From Bacteroidales bacterium UBA3824 (lineage in GTDB: Bacteria > Bacteroidota > Bacteroidia > Bacteroidales > UBA3824): a stretch of DNA of 47,778 nucleotides. This document shows positions 17,835 through 26,837 of this stretch, one piece after another (the stretch's first letter is position 1; every line of letters begins with the position of its first letter). Location: positions 1 through 47,778 of the forward strand of contig DGIK01000211.1 in NCBI GenBank assembly GCA_002393195.1, in the 5' to 3' direction. A program made the position numbers and the translations under genes. The notes beneath the pieces were generated by a model that was not told the DNA's origin, ran no database searches, and was given only the letters and a program-made list of their open reading frames with translations.

Positions 17835-17836
17835 AA

Positions 17837-18466
17837 ATGGATTACTTACAGACTTTCATATTAGGATTGAGTAGCGGCATTGCTTGCATATCGGTCTGCC
17901 TGCCGGGCGTGCTGCCGATACTCTTGGGACGACGCTCCACTGTGGCGCAGTCGGCGAGGTTTGTCGCCGTGTATCTGTCGGGGCGATGGTGCGCCTATCT
18001 GATTGCTGCGGTGATTACAGCAATGTTTGCATCGGCGATTTACGATGTAGTTTCCAACAAAATCGTAATGATTGCCACACAATTTTTGCTTGCGCTAATT
18101 ATGATACTATTTGCCGCAGGAAAACTTTCAAGCAAGTGCATCAATCCATTAAAACACAAGCATTTGCGTACGTTCCTAAGAAATCACGAAAGCCTTCTGC
18201 CAGTGATTATGGGATTCATAACGTCAATTTCACTGTGCCCGCCATTTGTAACGCTCGTTTTGCAGACGGCGGGCGAACAATCATTGATGCGGACAGTGGG
18301 ATTGTTCACGATGTTTTTCGTCGGGACGTTGCCATACTTCCTGCCCGTGCCACTTGTCGGATTGTCGCGCCGCAACGCCGTGTTCAAAGTAATCGGACGC
18401 TACGCCGCCGCGATTATGGGATGTGTGTATCTCTACAACGCAATTTCTATAATGCATAATGCATAA
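17837..18466 (+). CDS. TauE/SafE- or DsbD-like membrane protein
   Basis: 209 residues from the ATG at 17837; an upstream TTG would add ten unlikely residues. About six hydrophobic helices. The first helix holds GLSSGIACISVCLPGVLPIL and a later one SISLCPPFVTLVL; this cysteine-proline pattern in two related halves is that of the CcdA/DsbD transmembrane fold, which carries reducing power across the membrane, and also of the SafE-like sulfite exporters. It is followed 36 bp on by a NapH-like ferredoxin and a small exported protein. Electron or thiol transfer across the membrane is the more attractive reading because of that neighbour. Likely controlled by the LytTR array upstream. Confidence 0.6.
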   Translation: MDYLQTFILGLSSGIACISVCLPGVLPILLGRRSTVAQSARFVAVYLSGRWCAYLIAAVITAMFASAIYDVVSNKIVMIATQFLLALIMILFAAGKLSSKCINPLKHKHLRTFLRNHESLLPVIMGFITSISLCPPFVTLVLQTAGEQSLMRTVGLFTMFFVGTLPYFLPVPLVGLSRRNAVFKVIGRYAAAIMGCVYLYNAISIMHNA

Positions 18467-18502
18467 TTCATAATTAACAAATCAATAAATCAACAAATAA
18501 TT

Positions 18503-19633
18503 ATGGAAAACAGATACAAAACCACAGGAAAAATCGTCCGGAGCATCTTGGTAACATTGCCGATGTTCCTGATAACCGTGGTATTCTCCACGCAGGGCAA
18601 CTTTGCATTTGCCGACACCGCACAAGCATTGTCGTGGGCTGTCAGCACGGCGTTTTTCACGCTCATATTCTTCTTGATGCTCTACAAGGGCAAGACCGAC
18701 AAGTACCGCGCAATCGCCTTCGGAGCGTCGGCGGTATTATTCGCGGTGGGCTTTATGGCGAACCTCATAGAAGTAAGAGGTTCAATCAATTACGACACCA
18801 CAACAATCTACAATTGCGACATTCCATTTTGTCACATTGTAACGACGATGGTGATAATTCCGGCGGCAATCAAAAAGACCATCATCTTCGGAGGAAGCCT
18901 TAGCGACGGCTATGCCTCAATCTCCTCAATGCTTGTGATTGTGGCTGTTGCGGCGATATTGTTGGGACGTGCCTTCTGTTCGTGGGGATGTTTTTATGGC
19001 GGTTGGGACGACGCAACATCGTGCATCAAATCTCGTCCCTTCATCAAGCGCATCAATCAATCGTTCAAGTATTTCAGTTTTGCGATGTTGATTTTGATGG
19101 CGTTGTGGAGCGCAGAGAGCCTTGTGCCGCAGTATTGCAATTGGCTCTGTCCGTTCAAGGCCGTTACCGAAGGCGAGAGGATTGTTGATGCAACCACACT
19201 CATTAAAAACATCATCTTCTACACCCTCTTCATTGCGCTCTGCATCGTGTTGCCAATCCTCACAAAAAAGAGGATTCAGTGCGCAACCTTCTGTCCGATG
19301 GGCGCGTTGATGTCGCTGTTCAACAAAATCAACATCTTTGAGGTTACCCTCGACGAAGACAAATGCAAGAAGTGCAACAAATGCGTCTCCAAATGTCCGT
19401 TGATGGCAATCAACAAAAACCACAAACCAGGCATCACGTGCGCCAAATGCGGAAAATGCATCGACAATTGTCCCTCAGAAGCCCTCAACTTCCGCATCCG
19501 TGGCACGTCCGCCAAAGTGAGCGCAAGCTCGGCGAGGATTATTTTCCTCTACCTTGCGTACTCGTTTATGGTGATTTTCTTGGGTTCGTGCGCCAACGGC
19601 GGACTTACAACTATCTTTCGTCTAATCTTTTAA
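18503..19633 (+). CDS. NapH/CcoG-like polyferredoxin membrane protein
   Basis: 376 residues. About six transmembrane helices with two cysteine motifs in loops, GRAFCSWGCFYGGW near 160 and CNWLCPFKA near 218, and a third CATFCPMGA near 260, as in NapH/NosR/RdxA proteins. The C-terminal region holds two 4Fe-4S ferredoxin clusters: CKKCNKCVSKCP near 294 and CAKCGKCIDNCP near 318. A last hydrophobic helix closes the protein. Such proteins pass electrons from the quinone pool or cytoplasm to periplasmic acceptors. It lies between a DsbD-like protein and a small exported protein, a three-gene redox unit whose substrate cannot be named from sequence. Confidence 0.8.
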   Translation: MENRYKTTGKIVRSILVTLPMFLITVVFSTQGNFAFADTAQALSWAVSTAFFTLIFFLMLYKGKTDKYRAIAFGASAVLFAVGFMANLIEVRGSINYDTTTIYNCDIPFCHIVTTMVIIPAAIKKTIIFGGSLSDGYASISSMLVIVAVAAILLGRAFCSWGCFYGGWDDATSCIKSRPFIKRINQSFKYFSFAMLILMALWSAESLVPQYCNWLCPFKAVTEGERIVDATTLIKNIIFYTLFIALCIVLPILTKKRIQCATFCPMGALMSLFNKINIFEVTLDEDKCKKCNKCVSKCPLMAINKNHKPGITCAKCGKCIDNCPSEALNFRIRGTSAKVSASSARIIFLYLAYSFMVIFLGSCANGGLTTIFRLIF

Positions 19634-19644
19634 CATCCAATACT

Positions 19645-20073
19645 ATGAAAAACTTCATTGCAAAAACCTGGGCAATTCTGTCGATATTTCTTCTTATGGG
19701 TTCGTTTCTTTTTGGACAACAATTGCAATCCGTACTTCTCCGCGTACCGTTTATGCGAATTGACCCGTATTATTCGGGCGGCGAAGTGGAGCGCACCGTC
19801 GAATCGTCTCCCTACACCATCCAAATCCATGAAAAAGTGTTCCCAGCCCTCATCGGTGAAGGCGACGAAGGTTTTCGACAGATAACAATCGTCAACAACG
19901 ACTCAACGCTCAATTGTTACAACATTGATAATCTTGCAGTTGATTCGCTCACCACGGTACGCATTGCCAACAATATCCCGATCGTTGCCGTCAACGGATG
20001 CACCGACACAATACGAGAAGTAGGATTGTCGGAGAAGAAATTGATATTCAGGATTGAGGAGAGAAAACGATAG
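19645..20073 (+). CDS. Small exported protein of the redox cluster, unknown function
   Basis: 142 residues from ATG 19645, with a signal peptide or membrane anchor (MKNFIAKTWAILSIFLLMGSFLFG). The mature part has a single cysteine pair-like arrangement (LNCYN and VNGCTDT) and no recognised domain. The gene starts 11 bp after the ferredoxin gene, so it belongs to the same operon and probably acts with it in the periplasm. A longer frame from 19363 overlaps the ferredoxin gene and is not used. The stop lies 6 bp from the convergent glycosyltransferase stop. Confidence 0.65.
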   Translation: MKNFIAKTWAILSIFLLMGSFLFGQQLQSVLLRVPFMRIDPYYSGGEVERTVESSPYTIQIHEKVFPALIGEGDEGFRQITIVNNDSTLNCYNIDNLAVDSLTTVRIANNIPIVAVNGCTDTIREVGLSEKKLIFRIEERKR

Positions 20074-20079
20074 AACCAT

Positions 20080-21351
20080 TTATCCCGCCACAGCCCTGTA
20101 CAACTCACGATACTTCATTGCGATAACGGTCTCAGAGAAGTACTCCTCTACCTTTTTGCGGGCGGCGTGGCGCATCACATTCCGATCCACAGCTTGGAGG
20201 ATTTCCATAATGCCATTGGCGAGGTCTTCATGATCGCGATATTTTGCAAGATAGCCATTGCGCTTATGGTCAATGAGTTGGGATAGGCCACCTGCATCAA
20301 AGGCTACACACGGCACACTGCACGACAGCGATTCCATCACGGTATTGGGCAGATTGTCCTCCAACGACGGTATCACAAACACATCCGCCGCCGAATACAA
20401 CGCCACAAGAGTCTTCTCGTCGGTGATGTAACCCACCGATTTGCTGCGGTAAGGCAGGTTGGAGAGCATCGACGGGTCGCCCTTGCCAAAAGTCAGGAGT
20501 TCTATCACGTCGTCATAACCGGGATATTTGGCGTGAATGTAATTGAGGGCGCGTTCGAGATAATGGAAACCTTTGCGCTTGTCCTTGACACTGTAAGCAC
20601 CAAAAAGCACCACATACTTGCCCGTAACTCCAAATTGTTCGCGGGCGTCGTCCTTGTCGATGGCGCGATATACGTTGGTATCGATGGGATTTGGGATATT
20701 GATGACGCGCATATCCTTGAAAACCTTCGACCTCTTCGCCAAATCCGTAAGCCACTGACTGCAACCTACAAACGAAATCGTCTGACGGTTTTGGATGGAG
20801 AGCTTGCGCTCAAACCAACGGCGCGAAAAATCATTGTCGCCCTTGCCCCTGCCGAGGAAATAGCAGTTGCCGCAGCCCACGAGGTAACGCTCGCAACTCC
20901 GCGCATAATGGCAGATGCCCGTAAAATAGTGCATATCGTGCATCGTGAAGACAATGCGCTTGCCCATATTGAGGAGTTTTTCGAGTTGTTTGAGCGAGAG
21001 CATACCTTGGCTCGTCCAATGGAAATTGATGACGTCGGCATTCTTGACGAGAGGATTGTCGAGCAGTCCCATTGCCCCAAAATTGTCGATGGAGATGTGG
21101 TAAAGGTATTTTTTCCTGAACCTCAGAAGCCACAGAATCTCAGCACGCTCCATACAGAATTTCAGGAAGTTGACGCACCTGCGGAACCAATTGGTATTGA
21201 CGGTATGCACCCCCGGCTCGTCCGACTGTCGGTCGCGAACGAGCATATCAACCTCGTCGTTGCTGTACTTGCGCAACGCCCTGAAAATGCGCAGGCAAGC
21301 GATGCCTGCCCCGCCCTTTTGGTCTGATGTGGATACGAGCAATACCTTCAT
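20080..21351 (-). CDS. GT4-family (GT-B) glycosyltransferase
   Basis: 423 residues from ATG 21351, which lies just after a -7 promoter; the frame opens nine codons earlier but those residues look non-coding. The N-terminus MKVLLVSTSDQKGGAGIA is the acceptor-side Rossmann start with the Gly-Gly-Ala-Gly turn. The C-terminal half has VFVIPSLEDNLPNTVMESLS, with the E-x7-E catalytic/nucleotide-sugar motif of family GT4, and a final GYLAKYRDHEDLANGI. It probably adds a sugar to a capsule, O-antigen or glycolipid. It stands alone, tail-to-tail with the redox cluster, so the acceptor is unknown. Confidence 0.85.
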   Translation of the reverse strand: MKVLLVSTSDQKGGAGIACLRIFRALRKYSNDEVDMLVRDRQSDEPGVHTVNTNWFRRCVNFLKFCMERAEILWLLRFRKKYLYHISIDNFGAMGLLDNPLVKNADVINFHWTSQGMLSLKQLEKLLNMGKRIVFTMHDMHYFTGICHYARSCERYLVGCGNCYFLGRGKGDNDFSRRWFERKLSIQNRQTISFVGCSQWLTDLAKRSKVFKDMRVINIPNPIDTNVYRAIDKDDAREQFGVTGKYVVLFGAYSVKDKRKGFHYLERALNYIHAKYPGYDDVIELLTFGKGDPSMLSNLPYRSKSVGYITDEKTLVALYSAADVFVIPSLEDNLPNTVMESLSCSVPCVAFDAGGLSQLIDHKRNGYLAKYRDHEDLANGIMEILQAVDRNVMRHAARKKVEEYFSETVIAMKYRELYRAVAG

Positions 21352-21375
21352 TTGCAGTGCTGACTTTGAATTTTG

Positions 21376-21383
21376 CAAAGGTA
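21376..21383 (-). promoter_or_regulatory. Bacteroidota -7 promoter of the glycosyltransferase
   Basis: Minus-strand TACCTTTG followed by CA, 24 bp before the ATG at 21351; it supports the shorter start. Confidence 0.6.
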
Positions 21384-21437
21384 GTTTTATAGTATTAACA
21401 AAACTTTAATTAGACGTTAAGAATACTGCACATTTGC

Positions 21438-21474
21438 AAAAAAAGGGACTCACCACCTTGCGGCGGCGAATCCC
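21438..21474 (-). terminator. Rho-independent terminator after ahcY
   Basis: On the minus strand GGGATTCGCC pairs with GGTGAGTCCC with two mismatches, followed by seven T. It lies 37 bp beyond the ahcY stop codon. Confidence 0.65.
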
Positions 21475-21510
21475 CCATTGTATAGCAGGCAATAAAATAA
21501 TAAAGACTTG

Positions 21511-22926
21511 TTAGTAGCGGTAATGCTCCGCCTTGTACGGGCCGTTGACATCTACACCGATGTAATCAGCCTGAGCCTGAGTGAGTTTGGTGAGTTTTAC
21601 GCCGAGTTTGTCGAGGTGCAGGCGAGCCACTTCCTCGTCCAAATACTTGGGCAGACGGTAAACACCAATCTCATACTTCTTCTGCCAGAGGTCGAGTTGC
21701 GCAAGTGTCTGATTTGTAAACGAATTGCTCATCACAAACGACGGATGACCCGTAGCGCAGCCAAGGTTTACGAGGCGACCTTCGGCAAGAATTACCACCG
21801 AATGACCGTCCGGGAACACGTATTGGTCCACCTGCGGCTTGATGTTGTTTTTCTTGATGCCAGGCCATTTTTCGAGGTCAGCCATCATTATCTCGTTGTC
21901 GAAATGTCCAATGTTGCAAACGATTGACTTGTCCTTCATCTTCGACATCTGTTCAGCGGAGATGATGTCGCGGTTGCCGGTGCAGGTAACGTAGATGTCG
22001 CCGTATGGGAGCGCGTCATCCACAGTGGTTACCTCAAAACCTTCCATAGCAGCCTGCAATGCGCAAATCGGGTCGATTTCCGTAACCAAAACCCTTGCGC
22101 CAAAGCCCCTCATACTCCTTGCGCAGCCCTTGCCAACGTCGCCGTATCCGCAAACAACCACAACCTTGCCGGCAATCATAATGTCGGTGGCGCGCTTGAT
22201 GCCGTCCGCCAACGATTCGCGGCAGCCGTAGAGATTGTCAAACTTGGATTTTGTAACGGAGTCGTTCACGTTGATGGCGGGGAACAGCAACTTGCCTTGT
22301 TCAGCCATTTGGTAGAGCCTGTGAACGCCCGTCGTGGTCTCCTCCGAAACTCCTCGCACGTTCTTGGCAAGTTTGTGCCACTTCTGCGGATCATCGGCGA
22401 GTCCAAATTGGATGCGCTTGTACAACTGCACTGCGTCCTCACCCGAAGGCAAGGTGTTGAGGATTGCGGGGTTGTTTTCAGCATCAATGCCGAGGTGCAA
22501 CATCAACGTAGCGTCGCCGCCGTCGTCAACAATCAGGTCGGGACCCACGCCGTCGCCAAAGGTCAACGCCTGTTCGGTGCACCACCAATATTCTTCGAGG
22601 CTTTCCGCCTTCCACGCAAACACGGGCACGCCACGTTCAGCAACTGCCGCCGCAGCCTCGTCCTGTGTGGAGAATATGTTGCAACTTGCCCAACGCACCT
22701 CCGCGCCGAGAGCCGTCAATGTCTCTATCAACACAGCCGTCTGCACGGTCATATGAAGCGAGCCTGTTATCTTTGCGCCCTTCAAGGGTTTGGAATCGGC
22801 ATATTTTTGCCTGAGAGCCATCAAGCCGGGCATCTGCGACTCGGCGAGATTGAGCATCTTGCGCCCCTGAGCGGCAAGCGAAATGTCGCGCACCTTGCAG
22901 GGTAGTGTGTAATCTATTTTTTCCAT
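21511..22926 (-). CDS. ahcY: Adenosylhomocysteinase
   Basis: Splits S-adenosylhomocysteine to homocysteine and adenosine, removing the product inhibitor of methylation reactions. 471 residues; includes the extra segment seen in the longer bacterial type. NAD-binding Rossmann motif [17 protein letters not shown]; conserved core [16 protein letters not shown]; and the hallmark C-terminal PYKAEHYRY, which contributes to the neighbouring subunit's NAD site in the tetramer. Preceded by a clear -7 promoter (22952) and followed by a terminator, so a single-gene unit. No neighbour shares the pathway. A methyltransferase-rich cell such as this one (restriction methylase, O-methyltransferase) needs it. 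Confidence 0.97.
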   Translation of the reverse strand: MEKIDYTLPCKVRDISLAAQGRKMLNLAESQMPGLMALRQKYADSKPLKGAKITGSLHMTVQTAVLIETLTALGAEVRWASCNIFSTQDEAAAAVAERGVPVFAWKAESLEEYWWCTEQALTFGDGVGPDLIVDDGGDATLMLHLGIDAENNPAILNTLPSGEDAVQLYKRIQFGLADDPQKWHKLAKNVRGVSEETTTGVHRLYQMAEQGKLLFPAINVNDSVTKSKFDNLYGCRESLADGIKRATDIMIAGKVVVVCGYGDVGKGCARSMRGFGARVLVTEIDPICALQAAMEGFEVTTVDDALPYGDIYVTCTGNRDIISAEQMSKMKDKSIVCNIGHFDNEIMMADLEKWPGIKKNNIKPQVDQYVFPDGHSVVILAEGRLVNLGCATGHPSFVMSNSFTNQTLAQLDLWQKKYEIGVYRLPKYLDEEVARLHLDKLGVKLTKLTQAQADYIGVDVNGPYKAEHYRY

Positions 22927-22951
22927 TTGTTTTTACAATTATAATTAACCG

Positions 22952-22959
22952 CAAAGTTA
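22952..22959 (-). promoter_or_regulatory. Bacteroidota -7 promoter of ahcY
   Basis: Minus-strand TAACTTTG followed by CGG, 25 bp before the start codon. Confidence 0.65.
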
Positions 22960-23001
22960 TAAATTAAAAAGGAAACACACGGCAAAATGCGGAGAAAAAA
23001 T

Positions 23002-23466
23002 TTATCCCCCCATCTCCATCTCAAACGCGATGTCGCCGCGCTCGAAGGGAAATTTGGTTTTGTCAACGGGGACTTCTACGAAACCAAATTTTCGGTAGAT
23101 GTGGAGTGCTTGCGATAGTTTTTTGTTGGAAACGATGATTATCTTCTTGGCGTTCTGACTTTTGGCATAGTCGATGCAAGCCTTGAAACATGCCGAGCCC
23201 GCGCCGGTGCCGGTGTACATTCCTTTGGCGGCAAATTTCAAGATTTCCCATTCGTCGCTGCCAACCGGACGTATCATGCAGCACGCCATTGGATTGCGCA
23301 TTTCGTCAATGGCAAAAAAAATCTGTGCGCCGTCGTTGATGGCACTGTCGATGGCATTGAACTCCTCGATGTCAGAGTCTTCAATTTTGAACATTGCAGA
23401 AATCCACGCCGTATTCATTTCAATGAAAGCGGGTTTCAGTTCGGGGCTGTACGGTACAATTTGCAT
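23002..23466 (-). CDS. GNAT-family N-acetyltransferase
   Basis: 154 residues. The middle strand and loop KFAAKGMYTGTGAGSACFKA match the acetyl-CoA pyrophosphate-binding motif A (Gln/Arg-x-x-Gly-x-Gly/Ala) in a divergent form, followed by the helix of motif B and the C-terminal HIYRKFGFVEVP typical of GNAT proteins. The substrate is unknown; proteins of this size act on small amines or protein N-termini. A -7 promoter lies just upstream at 23486, only 20 bp from the start codon, so the leader is short. Single gene, 35 bp after a terminator-free gap to ahcY. Confidence 0.8.
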   Translation of the reverse strand: MQIVPYSPELKPAFIEMNTAWISAMFKIEDSDIEEFNAIDSAINDGAQIFFAIDEMRNPMACCMIRPVGSDEWEILKFAAKGMYTGTGAGSACFKACIDYAKSQNAKKIIIVSNKKLSQALHIYRKFGFVEVPVDKTKFPFERGDIAFEMEMGG

Positions 23467-23485
23467 GATTACTTTCTTTTTGGGG

Positions 23486-23493
23486 CAAAGTTA
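23486..23493 (-). promoter_or_regulatory. Bacteroidota -7 promoter of the GNAT gene
   Basis: Minus-strand TAACTTTG followed by CC, 19 bp ahead of the start codon. Confidence 0.6.
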
Positions 23494-23592
23494 TGGAATT
23501 TTTGCCAAATTGAAAAAAAAGATGACGCGCCATTTCCGTAATTTTGGTAAAAAAATCCGTGATTTATCATCTACAAAATGCGATTTATATTA

Positions 23593-23600
23593 TATTTTTG
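23593..23600 (+). promoter_or_regulatory. Bacteroidota -7 promoter of the ABM-domain gene
   Basis: TATTTTTG followed by CGG, 24 bp ahead of the ATG at 23625. Confidence 0.5.
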
Positions 23601-23624
23601 CGGAAATTATAATAACGAAAAATT

Positions 23625-24065
23625 ATGCTAAGATTTGTCATTACATCGATTATAACTATGTTAACATCAACATTGTTGGCTCAGGGCGTTGTGGACGTTC
23701 ATAGCCAAGACCCAGACAAAATGATTGTCCGCATTGCCGAAATTGAGGTTTATCCTCAGTATCTGGCTGAATATCTTGAATTTGCCAACGAGGTTGACCG
23801 TCTGAGCGTAGAGCGCGAGCCGGGCGTTATCTGCCTGTTTCCGATGCAGAGTGCCGACAACCCAACTCAAATCCGCATTCTCGAAATTTACGCCTCCGAC
23901 GCCGCCTACCAAGCGCACCTCAAAACCGAACATTTCCTCAAATACAAGCAAGGCACGCTCCACATGGTTAAACGTCTCAACTTGCCCACGATGCAACCGT
24001 TGGACGAGGAGACTATGAGGCTGATTTTTAAGAAAATTCCAATCACAACACAAACATCGTATTAA
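23625..24065 (+). CDS. Exported ABM-domain (quinol monooxygenase-like) protein
   Basis: 146 residues with a signal peptide (about 1-20, ending TSTLLAQG). The mature part is an antibiotic-biosynthesis-monooxygenase (ABM) ferredoxin-like domain: IVRIAEIEVYPQYLAEYLEF, then EPGVICLFPMQ, then EIYASDAAYQAHLKTEHFLKY with the His typical of the family. These small dimeric proteins act on quinones or are of unknown function; export suggests a periplasmic role. Start chosen as the first ATG, preceded by a good promoter. A convergent terminator follows. Confidence 0.8.
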   Translation: MLRFVITSIITMLTSTLLAQGVVDVHSQDPDKMIVRIAEIEVYPQYLAEYLEFANEVDRLSVEREPGVICLFPMQSADNPTQIRILEIYASDAAYQAHLKTEHFLKYKQGTLHMVKRLNLPTMQPLDEETMRLIFKKIPITTQTSY

Positions 24066-24078
24066 AAACCTCAAAACA

Positions 24079-24107
24079 GGGGCTGACAAATTATCTCCGT
24101 CAGCCCC
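24079..24107. terminator. Bidirectional terminator between convergent genes
   Basis: GGGGCTGAC (24079-24087) and GTCAGCCCC (24099-24107) form a perfect 9-bp stem with an 11-base loop. A-rich flanks give weak U-runs on either strand. It separates the ABM gene from the convergent membrane protein gene. Confidence 0.65.
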
Positions 24108-24136
24108 AAAACCACAATTCTCAGTCAACCAACCGC

Positions 24137-24679
24137 TTAGTAGCTTACCACGAGCGTATTGATTTTCTGACATTCTGCCTTGCCGTGCTCGCGGATTTCG
24201 GCGGAAGGCTCAAAGTTGTAACTCTGCGACGAAAACTTGTACACCTGCGAATACGCCACGCTGTAATCGTTGGCAACCAAGATTTTGATCATCATCTTGG
24301 CGGCGGAGTTGCGGGGGATGTCGAGCATTTCGCTAAATTCGCCCGCCTCGTACAGCCTGATGACATTGGCGTAGCGGTCGGCGTCAAACATAAACTTGTG
24401 CAGCTTCATCGACTTGCCGTCGCAGTAGTAGCGCGACTTTTTCACGAACAGTGTGATTGCGCCATACGCCACGGCGCAAAGTCCCATCACAAAGAGAGCC
24501 ATTGTGAGCGCGCCGTCTTCCTTGTCGAATGTCTGGGCTACAAACATCAATGCGCCGATTGCGAGCCACACGATGCCCATTGGGTTGATAGTTTTTTTGC
24601 TCGTAACCTTGCCGCCGGTGAAATTAGAAATGCCGTCCTCGATGGTTACGAAATTATTGTTGTTGTTAGAATTTGCCAT
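24137..24679 (-). CDS. Two-helix membrane protein, unknown function
   Basis: 180 residues from the ATG at 24679 (MANSNNNNN); an upstream Met adds 14 hydrophobic residues that lack coding character. A polar, Asn-rich start is followed by two transmembrane helices (about 35-53 and 58-78: NPMGIVWLAIGALMFVAQTF, then ALTMALFVMGLCAVAYGAI). The remaining 100 residues are cytoplasmic by charge (KKSR after the second helix) and hold no recognised motif. It converges on the ABM gene. Unknown family; it could be a conserved Bacteroidota membrane protein. Confidence 0.6.
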   Translation of the reverse strand: MANSNNNNNFVTIEDGISNFTGGKVTSKKTINPMGIVWLAIGALMFVAQTFDKEDGALTMALFVMGLCAVAYGAITLFVKKSRYYCDGKSMKLHKFMFDADRYANVIRLYEAGEFSEMLDIPRNSAAKMMIKILVANDYSVAYSQVYKFSSQSYNFEPSAEIREHGKAECQKINTLVVSY

Positions 24680-24776
24680 TTTGAGTATTACTTTAATTAA
24701 ATTAGACAATAGTATTACCATAGAGCAAGTTGTCTATCACTTGCAATTACAAAAAAACTGGGAGATTAATGGCAAA

Positions 24777-25160
24777 TCAAATTGAAAGTTTGCAAACGAA
24801 ATGCAATAGCGAACGACCAGATTTTTCGTAATGACAATACGTCTGCCGCTCGATACGAGATATTTTGAAGGTGTTGTTGTCGATGGCAACCTTTGAGAGC
24901 GCGTCAAAAGCCAACTTGCGCTTCTCAAAAGTGCGTTGCGACGTGCGTGGACTCGGCGAAGTGCGCAATGTGGGCGCGTCGTTTTCACCAATGATTCCGA
25001 GCCAGCAATAATCCCGGATTACGCCGTAATCGTCGCTGTCGTCATCCAAGGTCGCCACCTGACAATTGGCATCAAAATCCCTGACCTCGACGCCTCGCTG
25101 CATCTCGCAGCCCGATGTCGAAATCAAGAGCAATACCAATGTCAAAAGTCGCAAAAGCAT
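24777..25160 (-). CDS. Small lipoprotein, unknown function
   Basis: 127 residues with a lipoprotein signal peptide (MLLRLLTLVLLLISTSGC); the lipobox TSGC puts the lipid on Cys18. The mature chain has four more cysteines (ANCQ, DYCW, TYCH, FVCK), which may form two disulfides in the periplasm. No family recognised. A good -7 promoter lies 23 bp upstream. It lies near the two-component genes but faces away from their promoter and has its own, so a functional link is not shown. Confidence 0.6.
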   Translation of the reverse strand: MLLRLLTLVLLLISTSGCEMQRGVEVRDFDANCQVATLDDDSDDYGVIRDYCWLGIIGENDAPTLRTSPSPRTSQRTFEKRKLAFDALSKVAIDNNTFKISRIERQTYCHYEKSGRSLLHFVCKLSI

Positions 25161-25182
25161 ATCTTATACTGGATTTACGATG

Positions 25183-25190
25183 CAAAGGTA
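25183..25190 (-). promoter_or_regulatory. Bacteroidota -7 promoter of the small lipoprotein gene
   Basis: Minus-strand TACCTTTG followed by CATCG, 22 bp ahead of the start codon. Confidence 0.65.
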
Positions 25191-25221
25191 GTGATTTTTT
25201 AGACGAAAACGCAAAAAGCCA

Positions 25222-26142
25222 TTATTTTTTTAACGAAAAATATAACGTAAGCCCGCCGCCGTCGGTAGTTTTGGCAGAGATAGTGCCGTTGTGAAGGACT
25301 ACGGCGTTTTTAACGATTGCAAGCCCAAGCCCGGTGCCGCCGAGCTGACGGCTTCGTCCCTTGTCAACCCTGTAAAAACGCTCAAAAATGCGTTGCAGAT
25401 GCTCCTCCGGTATGCCCGCGCCATTGTCGGCAAAGGTAAAATGCCAATAGCCCGACTGTTCGTAAGCCGAAATCTCCACCTTGACGCCCTGTCCGGCATA
25501 ATTGAGCGAATTGTCTATCAAATTGCGGAAAATGCTGTATATCAGCGAATAATTGCCGTTGACGATAATATCGCACGGCAGGCAGTTGGAGAGAGTCATC
25601 CGCTTTTTGCCGAACAAGATGGCGGTTTCGTCCACTATGTCGGCAAACAGTTTGGAGACATCCACACGCTCCATCGTGATGACACTCGATGCATAATCCA
25701 TCCTATTGAGCGTGGAAATATCCTGCAACAGAGCCGTCAACCGCTGCGCCTGACCATGCGCGCGCTCCACAAACTGTCGGCAAAGCGCATTGTCGATGTC
25801 GGGCGTGTTGATGATGGTTTCGGTGTAGCCTAGGATGCTCGCCACGGGTGTTTTGAGCTCGTGGGAGATGTTTTGGGTGAGTTCGCGGCGCATCTGATTG
25901 TGCGTTTCCTGTTGCTCGCGGGTGATTCGCTCGTCCATGCTTTTGGAATAACGATGCAATAGTATGCCCAACACAAACATCACAACAATCGAAAAAGCGA
26001 GCAAATGCCAGTCGCTCGCCTCTCTGAATGGCATCATGTTGCTGCGGTCGTAATCTTCAAAGAGGATAAAGACCACAGCGTAGCCCAAAAACATCACCAT
26101 AATGGTGAACCACATACGCCGTCCTTCACTCAATTTTTTCAT
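25222..26142 (-). CDS. PhoR-like sensor histidine kinase
   Basis: 306 residues from the ATG at 26142 (MKKLSEGRR); an upstream ATG at 26163 would overlap the regulator gene by 11 bases and is possible. Two transmembrane helices (about 11-28 and 46-63) enclose a very short outside loop of about 17 residues, so the protein probably senses within the membrane or through a partner. The H box ISHELKTPVASILGY carries the phosphorylated His94. The N box NLIDNSLNYA, G1 DNGAGIP, F box FERFYRVDKGRS and G2 GGTGLGLAIVK complete a normal kinase. It is the second gene of a pair with the PhoB-like regulator. Three genes upstream is a Na/Pi cotransporter, so phosphate is a likely signal. Confidence 0.9.
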   Translation of the reverse strand: MKKLSEGRRMWFTIMVMFLGYAVVFILFEDYDRSNMMPFREASDWHLLAFSIVVMFVLGILLHRYSKSMDERITREQQETHNQMRRELTQNISHELKTPVASILGYTETIINTPDIDNALCRQFVERAHGQAQRLTALLQDISTLNRMDYASSVITMERVDVSKLFADIVDETAILFGKKRMTLSNCLPCDIIVNGNYSLIYSIFRNLIDNSLNYAGQGVKVEISAYEQSGYWHFTFADNGAGIPEEHLQRIFERFYRVDKGRSRQLGGTGLGLAIVKNAVVLHNGTISAKTTDGGGLTLYFSLKK

Positions 26143-26152
26143 AACGAGACAT

Positions 26153-26833
26153 TTAGTTGTCAATCAAAAAGCAATAACCGTACCCGTGTCTTGCCACGAT
26201 ATGGTCGGCATAGGCGCCCAACTTTTTGCGGAGCCGCGTTACAGTAACGTTGACAGTATGATTGGAGACCACCACGTCTTCGGGCCATGCGCCGGAGAGC
26301 AACTGCGGCCGCGAAAGCACCTTGCCGGCGTTTTTCATCAGGAGATAGAGCAATTCAAACTCGGTCTTGGTAAGCTCGGCGTTGATGCCGTCGATGGTGG
26401 CGGATTTTTTTACGGGGTTGATGCTTAAGCCCTTGAACACTATCGCGTCGCTATCTTCTTCGAGACTTGTGCGGCTGAGCACCGCCTTGACCCTCGCCAA
26501 AACTTCGCGCACCGAAAATGGCTTGGTGATATAATCGTCGGCCCCTACATCAAATCCGTGAAGGGTGTCGTCCTCGGTGTCCTTGGCGGTAAGAAAAATT
26601 ATCGGCGTTTTGCAGCCGCTCTGCCGCAAGATTTTGGCGAGGTCAAACCCCGAAATGCCGGGCATCATCACATCGAGCAACACAAGGTCGTACAACGACG
26701 GATCCAGTTGCAAGGCATCCTCGCTCGAGAATGCGATTGTAGCCTGATAGCCAGCCATTTTGACATTAAATTCAAGTATTTCGCAGAGGTCGGGTTCGTC
26801 ATCGACGATAAGAATTTTTTTGGGTTGCATCAT
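26153..26833 (-). CDS. OmpR/PhoB-family response regulator
   Basis: 226 residues. Receiver domain with acidic pocket DDE (11-13), phosphorylated Asp54 in LLDVMMPG, and Lys in TAKD/ITKPFS. C-terminal winged-helix DNA-binding domain (about 130-226) ending in VTVTRLRKKLGAYADHIVAR, the usual recognition-helix region. Its gene is directly upstream of the histidine kinase. A -7 promoter element lies only five bases from the start codon, so the transcript may be leaderless or nearly so. The genes upstream (PepSY-like lipoprotein and Na/Pi cotransporter) make phosphate the likely regulon, but no Pho box was identified. Confidence 0.92.
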   Translation of the reverse strand: MMQPKKILIVDDEPDLCEILEFNVKMAGYQATIAFSSEDALQLDPSLYDLVLLDVMMPGISGFDLAKILRQSGCKTPIIFLTAKDTEDDTLHGFDVGADDYITKPFSVREVLARVKAVLSRTSLEEDSDAIVFKGLSINPVKKSATIDGINAELTKTEFELLYLLMKNAGKVLSRPQLLSGAWPEDVVVSNHTVNVTVTRLRKKLGAYADHIVARHGYGYCFLIDN

Positions 26834-26837
26834 GTGT

